Below, piece after piece: positions 38,964 through 52,393 of a DNA stretch of 64,000 bases. The stretch is from Temnopleurus reevesii (Eukaryota; Echinodermata; Echinoidea; Temnopleuroida; Temnopleuridae), in assembly GCA_036244855.1 (NCBI GenBank), contig BQKZ01000621.1, positions 1-64,000 of the forward strand. Reading direction: 5' to 3'. The stretch's first letter is position 1; each line of letters opens with the position of its first letter. The notes beneath the pieces are model-generated. The model had not been told where the DNA came from. It saw nothing but the letters and a program-made list of their open reading frames with translations, and searched no databases. Position numbers and translations under genes: made by a program.

Positions 38964-41900
38964 GAAAGCGCAACAGGACATCGGCCTTCCCCTTCCTTCT
39001 TAGTTCTTTGCCCTAAACTCAATTCATCGTTTAAAAAAAAAAAAATCAAACACAAAACCAAAAACAAAACATTGTCTGCTATCGGATGAACATCGTCAGA
39101 GCAAGATGAGTGGAATCTTTTCAGATAATCCTAATCACGTAACACGTTTTCACAGGAAGGGATTAAGGTAATGGGTTTTAAGATCCCACTTTCCTTATCC
39201 TGGTGACATAAGAAAGGGGAAAATAAAAATTGAGATCTGTGAGGAAATGTTTTGGTATTCAGTTGACGTAAAATACTCGATTTTAATCATCCTCAGGGAT
39301 ATGTTACAGATGAAATCATGAAAGATTCAAATTAGCTCCAAGACATAAATCGTAAAGGAGAATGCAAAATTCATTAGTTGTGCAGTAGAGGTGGCATATA
39401 GCGATTGCAGCTGAACAAAATGTCTAATTCAAGGCTGGTGACCCCCCCCCCCTCCCCCACACCCTCTTTTAAGCATATTCTTCTGGGAAAGATGAGGGTT
39501 AACTTTCATAAAGCTAAAGCTACAAGTACAGAAAGCTAAAAACAAAGTAAATTGATGTATCACGTTATCTGAATTGGTCTACCATTATTTTCAAATATTT
39601 TCTAGATTAAAATTCCATTAACACTCACACCCCCTTTGCACTTATTCGGTGTAAAGCTAGTACATAGCCCATGTCAAGCCGGCGATAGTCGGTGTCTAGC
39701 CGAGGTGCAGCCGATACTGCACACCGTTTTAGCATCAATCTTTAAACATTGTCCTGGGGCCTGTAACATAAAGCAAGTTTGCAATCAATCGCAAACTTTT
39801 GTACATGAATTCCCATAGACTTGCGATTGATATCAATCGTACGATCGATTGCAAAGCTTTATGTTACGCGGCCCTGATCTTTTGCCATGAAGCGACAGTG
39901 AGAAAGAAAGAAAAACGTCCGGTGTTTAGCCAGCTGCATGTGAACGGCCGTATAACAGCCAATAAACATCCGGAAAATATTCGTATGATCATGCATTGCT
40001 TGGTGTTTGGCAGATCAAGTAAGAAGGTTTCTTTCTAGGACAAGCTCCCCAGCTTGGGTAAACTTTCTTTTCGGACAATATTTCTTTTGTGCACCATTTT
40101 CCAAATGAACACATATTTGATTTAACTGGCTGTCTTATAGATTGCACAATATATTCATTTCGTAAGCATATAATTTTCTATTCAAATTTAATGATAATTG
40201 GCCCGGTTAGAAACAGTGTAACTGATGTTACAGCGCTACATTTATCTCGAAACGCCATATTCATCAGTTAACACTTCATGACATCAATCTACTCATTATA
40301 ATATATTGGCATTGGTATGTGCGAATTAAAGTGCGGTATGTCCAAAGCATGATAATGATAGCCCAGGTATATTTATTTTCTCAAAATTATTTGGATCAGC
40401 ATTTTATGGATATTGAATTCAGAAACAGATTACGTCATAACACGATAGTGACGTCATATACCTTAATACACTGAACCAGTGGTCGTCAAATCCTGGGTGT
40501 GGGCATGATATAGGAAATAGGGAGATTGAAAGTGTTATCTAATTAATTTCAAGTAAACATGAATTATTTACCATCTTTGTTCATTCCTGCTTCAAGACAT
40601 TTCTTGAGTCGACATGCCTGGCATTGGTTCCGATGAGCTTTATCAACCAAACAACATCCAGTCCCGGCTTGACATCTGTGGAGAAAACAAATATGTTAAG
40701 AATATCAGGCCTGTACCAATGAGACAAAATCATGAAAATGGTCACAGGTTTTTCAAATAAATATTGAGGATTTGGGGGACGTTTTATTTTTTTTTCCTTT
40801 TTAGTGGTCTTTTATTCATTGCTTCTTTGGGGTTGGGGTGTCATTGACAAAAATTAGATAAGTGATGTGCAAGATGTTTTTGTGGTTCATGAAATTCCCT
40901 AGAAATGATCTGAAACGCCTCAATTTTCACTTATACATAAAGATATTGTGTTTAATATCTATGCGTATTTAGTATTGATTTTCCTTTTGAAATAAATAAT
41001 GATTGCATATTTTACCATGTTTACTTTTGGTGCTTCAGATCTGTGACACACGAATTTTCATTCTCCATCCAACATCATCTTTCCTTGCGGTAAAACACGG
41101 TCATGCATTTTAATCGATGTATGCAAGAGTAGAGTAATTAGACAGTTGAGACGCTTAGCGAACGCCATACCAAGAGAGCAAATCAGTGTTCACCAAAAAA
41201 CTCCCTTGCCGTTTTATACGCATCGAGAACATGAAATTAACTTGACTAAATTGACCTATCGGCATTTACTGGGCTTGAACAAAAATAATATGAGTCTGAT
41301 ATTTTACAACTTATTACAATGTTCATTTCTCAGCGCTCTTTTGATGAAAATTGATGAAAGATACCATTGGAATTATTCCAATAATTTGATTGTTCGACTT
41401 TATCCTCTTTCTCAGGCACATTTGTATTTTATACTAAACAAAAGCAAATCTTCATAGTATTATCAATGAATTTTATATTTGCTTAATTTGCATACAGTAG
41501 ACTAAGCCTATTCTGCATGAAATACAATTTCAACCTTGCCATTATACTGCTCCTCATTAAAAATCGGTTCATTTGGACATAAAATATCCCCATCATAAAC
41601 ATGTTCTTTGTCGCAAGCATTTTAAAAAGATCTGATAATCCTCCTTCTTTGATAATCGAAAGTTTAATTTGGGAAATAAAAATAGTACTAATAAGTATAT
41701 AATTTTTAGTTTATGTGGAATGCATTGAAAAAGGACACCGCAAATCCTCGAATCTGTAACAATGAATATATGGTAAATAAGACGGAAATACAAAATATTT
41801 TTTTTCTCAATTATTATCCGATATTGTTATTCTCCTTCTTAGACAATTATCTTGCACTGTCCTAAATGATTTATCATTAAGATATACGTTGACATATTGT

Positions 41901-44900
41901 TTAAATTGCTCCAAAGGAAATTTAGTTACAGTATAATCTTCTATTATCGTCATAATTCCACATACAAACAGCGAACAAAAAAAAAAGGTTGAAAAGTGCA
42001 CCTTGTAAAACAGGAAGCACCCTTTGGGATAAGATAATTAACAATATTTTTTTAAAAAGAAACATGGAAGTTACGGGTTCCGGACCCATGCATTCATCAC
42101 TTCATTCCAAGCCAAACGGTATACCAACTGAGCTAACTACTGATTTCGACCGGTGGACGGATTCATAAGAAATCAAACATGATTATAGTCCATATCCAAA
42201 AGGAACGTCAATCCGAAATTAGAATAAATCAAAAGTATTTACTTGAAGCAAATGAAAAGTTTGATTTCCTTGTTTCAATGATGAATAAAAGCGGCTCAAC
42301 AGCTCAGTATGTAGACTGTCTCGCATGTAATGAAGAGATCCTTCACAGCGCGGGTTCAAATCCAACCACTGCCGTGTCTTTTTTAAATATTAGTTTTCTT
42401 TAAAAATTGCGTCTTAATAAAACGGTTTAAATATTGCACCGTCAGGAAAATGTGGTAGATAGCGCACCTTGAAAGGATTGGAACCCTTAAATTGCAGCGT
42501 TGTTTGTTATTCAGAAGGCAAAAAAATGATTATACTATACATGTATATATTAAAATATTGTTGACTGTCTCATACTTGCACAAACACAAATGTATACACA
42601 TTCATTCAAGAATACCCTAGATATAACCCTCTCCCCATGTTATTCTAATTCTATCTATAAACCTTTTTTCCCCATTGACTTCCTTTTCAATGTTGAATTA
42701 TTTTGACGCAAAGATGAACAAAAGTATTTATGAAAAAGGAATATCTAGAGGGACAACACCCTCTAAAGACGTTGAATTGTGATTTAAAAGAGCTTGGTGA
42801 ATGTCAACTTTACCAAATGGTACATTTACACTTCGAACAGCAAAATCCGACACTGTAACACTGGAAATCAAGCATGTTTTAAATTTACAATTTCGACAAG
42901 CTTGTCTCTCTTTCCAATCTTTTAAAATGTTAACTTCAAATTTCAATCTTTTTATCATCTACATGCGGAAATAACCTATACAGGGGGCACTGGTTCTTTT
43001 CGCAAAATGTATGTCATATACAATTCATTAGATAAAATGTTGGCATGATATTGTCATCTTCCTAATTATCTCACCAATGCTATGGAGAATAGCAGCGGAG
43101 AGGAGGAATATGATTTAATTAGGAATAATGATTTGCAATCTTTCATACCCCATTGTCAACATCATGAATCATTCAAAGGAGGAGATGGGAGAGGGAGAAG
43201 AGAGATTGTCGATCGCAATACTGGTCAATATTCTAATGATATAAGTAGGAGGTACATGTATAGTAACTAATTGACATCAACTTAGCACTATCCTCTATGT
43301 CATTTAACAAAAGTTCATTACAGTACATCCATCTATCATATGATAATAGTTGATAGTGTTTGATATAAATGTCAGGAATAAAAAAACGAATAATGTACAT
43401 TGCTACCAGGTTTTTTTTTTCAGGAACTATGAAATACGTTTTTTTTGGTGAATTCATTCTACAGAAAATGTTTTATTTATTAGCACCTTGAAGTGCTCAT
43501 AAATGCACTGAACACAACATGTTAATTTTCAATGCATTTGTTCATCATGTTTATAGCATATTGGCAAGAAAAGGATCACTCAGAGTGCATTCAGTGTAAA
43601 CGAACAACCACAATCATGTATTGCAACCTGATCACTTCATTTTTTTTATGAATACACCATGCACAAATTCCTTGTGATATTTGTGAAATGGAAAAACATG
43701 ACACACTTTAAAAATTGGAGGGCTCTCCTAGCATAATTATGTAAAGTAGACTTGTAAAGATGGGATAGGTGCGGTAGTTGGGGACACATNNNNNNNNNNN
43801 NNNNNNNNNNNNNNNNNNNNNNNNNNNNNNNNNNNNNNNNNNCTGTCTCTTATACACATCTAGATGTGTATAAGAGACAGCTCCTCAACCCTCCCATCCA
43901 TGTTTTCTTGTTTAGCGGTCGGCGGCCTTAAAATGTCGACTTTTTCCGACGTTTAACTAAACTCCAGGTCATGCGAGTGCTATTATATATAGTAATTCAA
44001 AACGCCAAAATTAAATTCTTTTATTCGTCTTTAACCCGATGTCTCACACTTTTAACTGCTATGATGTTAATAAAATGCACCTTACCTATAAACTAGCTTC
44101 CTCCTGACGCTTCGTTTGAAGAATCCACTGCAGCCATTACAGGCGTAGATCCCATAGTGCTTCCCGCTCGATACATCCCCACACACTGTGCACGTCAAAC
44201 CTGTGCATACGCGCTTCATACCTGCATCAAAGCAAGAATGAGATGATCAGATTTATTTCAAAAGAAATAAATTGCATCACAATTCATGGCAACGTGACCA
44301 TACAAAATCTGAGAATTCTATAAATGCCATCGTCATTTGATCACACCTTAAAGAGAGTGAGTTGAGACATTTTTGAGAAAATAAATCATTAGTAAATTTC
44401 CAGAATGTGCGTGAGCGTGTGTATATGTGTGTATATACCGCATTTTGTTAGATGTTCGTATTAACTTTATTTTTTTTTAAATAAAATTCTTTTTCCGAAT
44501 GATTATCCATTGCGATATTTTTATATTCATATCCACCATACAAATTCTGAGCCAGGGTTAGTTTTGTCTACTTTCACGTGATTAAAGATAACTCCAACCA
44601 GCCTCAATTTTGCCATGAATGTGGCTAAATATCCATGAACAGTTCGGAAAAATATGAATATTTAGGGCTTCGACGAATTACTATCCTCTGCTTCTCAGCG
44701 AAATGAAAGCAGATAAAAAAATGTGGGAGAAAAAAAACACTTAACAATGAAGACAAGCATGAACTAACACATATTGTCGATGACAGATATAAATCAATTG
44801 GATATTCAGAGGTTCTTATAACACTACCCGCCCCTCATTCAGGTCATTTGGATGATGTTTGTACATTGAAGAGGAAATACAAAATAAAGACGCTTAGATG

Positions 44901-47900
44901 ACGCTAACGTGTCCGTACGTAAAGCACAAGTCGAGACCTTCATCATTGGTTAAGCGTCTTCCCGAGCTGTATTTCTGCTTTCGCTGATGGTTTTTCAAAT
45001 TCCATGACCGTGCAGACTTTGGCAATCGCAAAGGGGAACTTGAGCGTTTACATGAAATATATCGTTTAAGTTAAAATTAGGCTATATGTACATACCTTGC
45101 GCGTTGTCAATGCCGTGAAAGAATTATGTTATAATGCACGACCGTGCACTATTTACTGCATGTTATATTGGTGTACCGATTCTGGACTGTTATGAACTCC
45201 AAACAACCAAATCATCCACCGCTTATTCATGCACCTAATCCAAAATAGTGCATGTGCATTATTGATATGATAATGCGAATTTCTGAATAATTATATAAAA
45301 TTGAACAAAAAAGAGGATGAAAACAGCAAGGTAGAAATGAAAAGTGAAAGTAGGATCAATAGGACACGATTGCTTCTATCACAAGACTTAAAACAATTTG
45401 ACAACTTAATCACTACAATCTGCGCAGGTGCACATAGCGTTAAAGAATCACATCAAAATTAAGTCATTGCGACACCTCGGGACATAGATTCAGACTCTTA
45501 ACATGTCAAAATCTAAAGAAGATGTTAAGTCAACTTTCGAGGGGAATTAATTGACTCTTTCTATCCGAGAGTCAGATATATATATTCTGATATTATCACA
45601 TGAGATATGAGAGAAAAATCCCCTTGTCAAAAATTATATTTCAAATGCACACGTTTCTAAGTCGTTACCTTTTCTGTATGCACGTATTAAGGCAAAGTCT
45701 TGTCCAAAATGTACAAAATCGTGGTTACAAATACACAGATTCCCGTAAAGATTTCAAACATTTTAAGTTCATACTTAATGGAATACGCCAAAAAGCATGG
45801 GAAGATACTGAAGATAAAAATTGGCATAGGGTTTTTATATCTAGTAAATTCATTTACCAAAAAAACATTATTTTGTCAATGAAATACAGCCCAATTATTG
45901 TTTACTGTTCATTATTGATAATTGTTTCCTATAATACAAACAAATTAAAAACATTCTTAGGTCATTAACATAGATTTCACAAGACATACATGTACATGTA
46001 ACTTGAATGGAAAAATCGTCAGATTTACTCAATCTGACATGCTCAGAAATTGAGTTAAATCTAAGTAGATATGATTTCAAATGCATAAACGCACACAACG
46101 CACACCCAATTCCCAAACAAACTCGAATTTACTAATTTCCATGAAAACACACACACCCACACACACGCACACACACGCATACACCAAAACAAACTCAAAT
46201 TTACTAATTTCCATGAAAACACCCACCCACACACACAACACACACACACACAACACACACACACATATATTCTCTCTCCTCGTCTATTTTATCTCTCTCT
46301 TTCTCTCTCTTTCTTTCTCTCTTCATAATTCTTTCCCTCCACCTCTCTTCGTTGTTCTCTCTTCACATGCCATAATTTTTTGTTCTTTAAAGAGCAAGAA
46401 CAGTAGTTCATAAAACACACTGACAGCACAAGACTGCAGTAATTGGGCCCAGAACGCCATTTCCCTTGCCTACAAACGCCCGGAGAAAACAGATGCAAAA
46501 ATACCAAGCTATTCACTTATTTCAACTTTCACTCCACATAACAGTCTTGATATAAAAAGCAGTTGATGGGATGATAACATGAAACACCGATGACTTTTCT
46601 CCAATAAAAAAGTGCGAGAACTTGATTGCTCACTTGTTTACCCGAGGCACAGTGTGATAATATCGGAAGCGCTTTGACCAGTCAATACTGACCGAAAAGG
46701 CGCTATATAAATCCGAAATATTATTATTATTATGAGAAGATGAAAATATAGTGCATGTCTCTTCATTATCAGTTACGAAAGATGAAAATAAGAAAATATT
46801 TCAAACGGAACGTGACACAGTAATTTCATTCTATGATCAATATTGGGTCCAAGCAAAAAATAAAAAGAAAACAGATTTTAATTGTTTAAATCGTCGGATT
46901 TGAATTCAGAATTTGGAGTTCACCACGTTTGGAATTTGGAATTTATTTATTTGAACGTCATCGACATAATACATCCAACATTGTGTTCTGATTACATTAT
47001 TTTCATATATATTGAGGTACCTTATATATTGTGTTATGTTTGAACTTTGATTCATTTCATTTAAAACTTTTGAAATCATAAAGATAGACAACGCGATCAA
47101 ATAAGGTAACAACGAAATATCAAATCAATAATTTTGTTGTGAAGAGCACAATCAAATGAATTTGAAATCTTGTTTGAAAAGAACAATTCGTTAATTGTAT
47201 TGTATAAGGATCACTGATTGAATGCATTTTAATTTGTTTGGAGACGTTTTAATCCAATTATCTTTCTCGAAAAGTTAAATGAAATCTAACAAAATCTAAG
47301 AAGGGAAATATGAAACTAAAAATGATCTGTAGCCAATGTATAGTTTTTATTTCATCATTGAATATCAATGCTGAGCGATCGACTACTTACTTCTTGTAAA
47401 GTAAATACAAATTGCATCACACACAAATCATGATCGCGATTTATTGTTATTTATTTTTTCAGGATTAACAGAATACGGTAAACGAGCATCAGAAATTACA
47501 GTGTAAGGATTATCTTTGATTTTGCATTGTATTGACAGAAAATAAACTGTCACAAAACCAAAAAGCTTTGTCTGAATGCAAACACAATATTAACAAGTAA
47601 TAAGCCATCAAAATCAAACGATATCTGATGTCCTTGATTAATAAGCATATAGTAAAAAAAAATGAGGGATTAATATGGTAAAAAATCATTTTAACCTCTT
47701 GAAATGAATAGATTTTAAAACACAGGTTGGCATGAATATAAATACTTGAAATCCATTTGTACGTATTAAATATTGTTCACGTACAGCTATCTGCAGAAAG
47801 GTCATCAGCTTCTATAATAGGTATAAGAAGGGAAAGTTATTTGGGCGGGTTTGCTGGAGCTAAGAGAGTATCAGATCTCCCCTTCAGGGAGCCAGAGCCG

Positions 47901-50900
47901 CGGCAGAGGTATAGCACCTGTGCCCGCTGGCCCAAACAAGACTTTCAATTTTTCATAACCAATCTCTACCGCTCTTATATCACCGCCAACTCACAATCTT
48001 TATGTTCTTTTATTCATCTTTGGAAATTGTTTTGTTTAACTCATTGCCTTCTCCGTGTTTCAAACTAGTCCCTAGGCTATTAGTCATTCGTCTAGTATCA
48101 ACAATTCTCAGTGGTGAGGAGAAATCATTTCACCGATAAGAAATTTAATTTCCAATCCATCGTGCCACCAGGAGGAGGGGAAAATACCAACTCTTCTCCT
48201 TTTTCACTTTCTGCAATTTCCCTCACCTTTCTTAATCATTAAATTTTGATTGCGTTTTGTATTTCATATCGTTTTACATTTCCCGCGTACGTCAAAGTTG
48301 CTTTTGGTTTGTTCTTTTTTTCCTTTCCTCAACTCATAATAAGCTCAAAGTTGAATGCTGATGAAACACTTTATCATATCATGGTGCGATTGTGTGGGCT
48401 CGGGTGCGATAGCAAACAAGGGAGAAATGTCGACCCAACCGCGATCGATGACCGGCGATCGAACGCAGATAAACAATCGGACGTGTTACTGCAACCTCGT
48501 GCCCGCGTTTAACCAACACTGGGAATTTGCACAGCTTTGGGGGTATACCTCACTGCATCGCTCGCCGGGGCCATGCCGGAGCAATCCATCGAGCTACTCC
48601 GAACATCAACTGACGGAGCCGTCATGCACCCTGCTCAGAACTACATCAAACTCGGAGAATCAAAAGGGAAACAACTACATCTGTATAAACATTCCCGCCG
48701 TCGCAAATGTCTTTAACAAAATCTTGCGTCTTGATTTCTCTTCTATTCCACTTCTTTCTTAATTCCACCCCCTTGTCATCAAAAACCTTTCGATTGTCAG
48801 TCTTGAGATATTGCTCTTTAAATTGTCAACTCCCTTACCTCTCCCATTGATTCAATTGTGCAAGTGTGCCTGTCGCCCGCGACCCATCTTGGGCATAATT
48901 ACGGCTATACCTTGGCAGCCCTGAACGGCTACTTGACGGGCTGCCTTTCTAACGAACCCCTCCCCTCCCTGAACCTGTCTCGCTCTCCCCTACACGTTTT
49001 TATATATCCTTATAATGCCAGGAATCAATTCAACAAGGGGCGTCACACTTCTAGGCAGTATCCTCCACACACACACCGCCATACTCACTCACTGATGTGA
49101 TTAGGCGAGGCAGCCCCCTCCAAGAACCACTCGCTCTCTGTCAACTCAACTTCAAAAAGTCAATAGCCCTTTGGGGACTTGAGGCAGCCATCGACTCCTG
49201 TGTTAACCCACCAAACACCTTGAAGAGCGCGGCGCTCTTGGAGTGGGGTGCAGAGGAGGGGTACAAGGACCAACCCTTCAGCTCATGAAGGGGGTTGAAA
49301 TGGGGCGCGTGGTGTTTGATGACTATTGTGACTGATATTACAGAGATTGGATTGCGTCAAGTGTTTGATCATTTTTCTGAGAGCTTAATGAACTGCTTGA
49401 AGGACGCAGGTCAATATAAAACAAGATTGATTTGACCACACGATTAAAAGCTCAAATCACGTACTTTAAATTGAAGAATTGGTTACCTAACACGTGTAAT
49501 TACAAAGCTTTATTTCTGAGTCTACAATTAAAAATAAAATATATGACAGATCATTTTTTGTTCATTAAACAACTTTGTCCTAATGAAATTTGCTTAACAG
49601 ACTTCCTGGAATTGTACAGATCAATGCTACATGTTTTGTTACATTTAATTTTAATCTAATTTGAGGGGCAGAGAAAATGGTTAGATAACAACACCTCTAC
49701 TCAAAACATTACCTGAATAAACTTACTACAGTATACCATCCACTGTCAGACATCTGGGATGCAAATGTAAATTCATGTATAAATCTATGAACATTTCAAA
49801 CTGTAGAATTACATCCATTTAATGTCAGCAAAGTTGCAGATTACTTTTGTCGATTGCCACGGTAGTACTAATATCTTGAACATATTTCATTAGACAATAT
49901 GCGTGCATATATAAGCATATAATTTTTATGGTAGCTGCACAAAGTTACAATTACAAGTGGCGTATAATTAGAACATGCTATTGTAGACTAGTGGTCTTTA
50001 AACAAATAATGCTATGAAATGATTGCTGTAAGAAAACACATTCATAAGAGTGAATATATTTGCAAAGGAAGCCTAAAATAGAACAAAATTTGATCTGAAA
50101 TATTTTGCTCTAAAGGGGCATTTCCATGCCACAGAAATATTTCTGGATAGTCATTGAAGAGAGTGGTACTTGCCCATTTAAAATGAATAAGAATAAATGA
50201 AGCATTTTTAGTAATATTTCACTTTTGATATGGAAAGGAAAGGGGGTCTCACGAGTTTTGTTTATCATGTAGCCATAGTATAATCATGAAATTCTTTTTT
50301 CTCAATAAAAACTACAGCTAGCAGGACTCAGGTGAGGTTATAAACCTGCTGTTGTCCGGATGAGAAAGGGGGGGGGGGTGGTGGGCGAAATTTTGACAAT
50401 TGGAAGACAGGGAGGGGTGTGGTGCTTTCGAAGCGAGTGATCAAGTATGTACCCTCGTGCTATTAATCTCTCGTGATACGATGACTCGTATACGATGACT
50501 CGAAGAATTTAATTAAAATTTCCCAGCTATGAATATGAAATAATAAAAAAAAACAAATGTCGCAGGAAAAAAAAAACATGTACCACAGTAAAACCTTGCG
50601 AAAAATGATATCTTAGGGAAATCAACTGTAAAATGTATCAAATCAAATATATTGACCTTTCATTTAAAGACGCCAATTTGAACCTAAATAGGATTTTATT
50701 AGCATGCCAATGGTGGTGTGTTTAATAACAGTACCAATCAATAAAACAACGGAACGCTTTATTGTATCACGCTATAATTAGGATTTCCCGCTTTTTGATG
50801 TTTATTATTTGTATACGCGAAGAGCGGTCGTCAGTAATGTCGTGAATCATAAAATATAAGTTAAAAATCTAATTAATAACATCATCATTTCTTTCAGACG

Positions 50901-52343
50901 GGATAAATTTTAGCTTTGGTATGCCTTGATTTGCAATATACCTCATAAAATGAATTGTCAATCAAGGTCACCGATACATTCATATCTACGAAAAATTGAC
51001 CAATCACAAAGTTGTTTTATAATTCTTATACTTGTACACTTCAAAAAGATTTTGCAAAATTATTGATGTTTTTGAATAGCTTTGAACCGTATTTTTCACA
51101 TCAACATTTTTCAAATTCCAATTTACCCATGCACGGTATGCGCATTTAACAAGACATGCATGAAACAATGATTTTGATTGGCACGTTCCGGTCAACTGCA
51201 ACTTGCGATCAATGGCAAATTTTAAACAACACCCTTGGAAATGTTTAAATGTCTTAAACAATAATCTTAAAAAATGTAGAAAGTTTTTTTTTTATATATA
51301 TACCTCTACCTCTTAATATTTTACTCTAGAAGGCCTCAAAGTGGCCGTTAACGGTGATTTGGTTTGAGGAACATGTAAAGCTTCTAAAACCGAGACAAGT
51401 GAAAAACCATAAACATTTGTTCTATATTGTTTTTGGATATTAATAGATATGGAAGACACAATACTTTTGAATTGAATTGATTATACAAAGTATTTCCTCG
51501 TATAACCATGCTGCCGGATCTCTAGAATTATGGAGATTTAATGTAATTGATGAATATAGAAATTGTAAATCTTGTAAAAACAAAATAAATAAAAAAAATA
51601 TAATATGGCTTCCGTTTTCTGTATTTTCTCTCTCACATCTTCAAGTCTTTGGTCGCAAAACTTCAATTCGTATTTAGTTTCACTTGCTTGACCTGGTGTA
51701 TAATATAGACATATCTTTTAATACCTCATTTCTTATGACTTCGTTTTAATTACTCGGTGCTCTCCGAATTACCGTATAATCTTTGCGATGTTCGGAACTT
51801 GAACAATTATAAGAAATATAAAGAAAAAACTCAAATAAGCAAAAAGAAATAACAATGGAGAACGAGTAGGGAACAGATTACGGTAATGAAAATGGTAAAA
51901 TTATATCCGAAATTTATCCAGGGGAAATTAAAGATTCCATTATTTCTCCTTTTTTGTTCCCCGCCCCTATATCTATGATCTACAAAACATCTCCGCCTTG
52001 TACATCGACTTTACGAGAAACCCGATTAAAGCCATAATGAGAAATCGAAATGATGGTGAAAACACTGAATTCTTTGATAATCATAACGAAACAAATTTAC
52101 ATGGTATTAGTTATAGACCCAGTCTAATTTGATCTCCAGAATTTTTATGATCACAAGTTTTTTTTTCCAAATCGACCGTCTCAATTGCGATATGCTGTTT
52201 GCAAATCCACAAAAAATGGTATTTCGTTTGGGTTTTAAATCTCCGTTAGAAGTTATCTACTTAGGTTCCATCTCTCACACACACGCTATCCCCTCCCTCT
52301 CTCTCCTTATTTCTCTCTTTCTATCCCTTTCTCTCTCTGTCTG

Positions 52344-52393
<50 letters not shown>

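Larger units (their letters stand above)
28323..40571 (-). other. NR2E3-like intron 3, 12.2 kb
   Basis: This is the largest intron. It holds a GGGTAC-rich foldback repeat (28543-28915), MITEs (29122-29282, 30861-31018, 32260-32494, 39756-39874), GA/CT and trinucleotide microsatellites (30590-30715, 31222-31385, 31540-31610, 33048-33115, 38930-38958), a reverse-strand SINE (31611-31844), two dispersed repeat copies (33165-33250, 38625-38692) and a segment dense in TCGCAA/TCGTAA motifs (37260-38190). No coding sequence is recognisable in it. Confidence 0.7.
40676..44085 (-). other. NR2E3-like intron 2, 3.4 kb
   Basis: The intron holds two tRNA-like SINE remnants (42070-42150 and 42290-42390) and the N gap with adapter at 43790-43880. 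The rest is AT-rich sequence in which I recognise nothing. The open frame at 41146-41457 shows no known motif. Confidence 0.7.

Noticed and set aside
43843..43880. A perfect genomic palindrome or transposon end
   Set aside because: It is the known Nextera mate-pair junction adapter and abuts an N gap.
45600..45968. 122-codon frame on the + strand in receptor intron 1
   Set aside because: It starts with a Met but has no recognised motif, sits in AT-rich intronic DNA and has no promoter or splice support.
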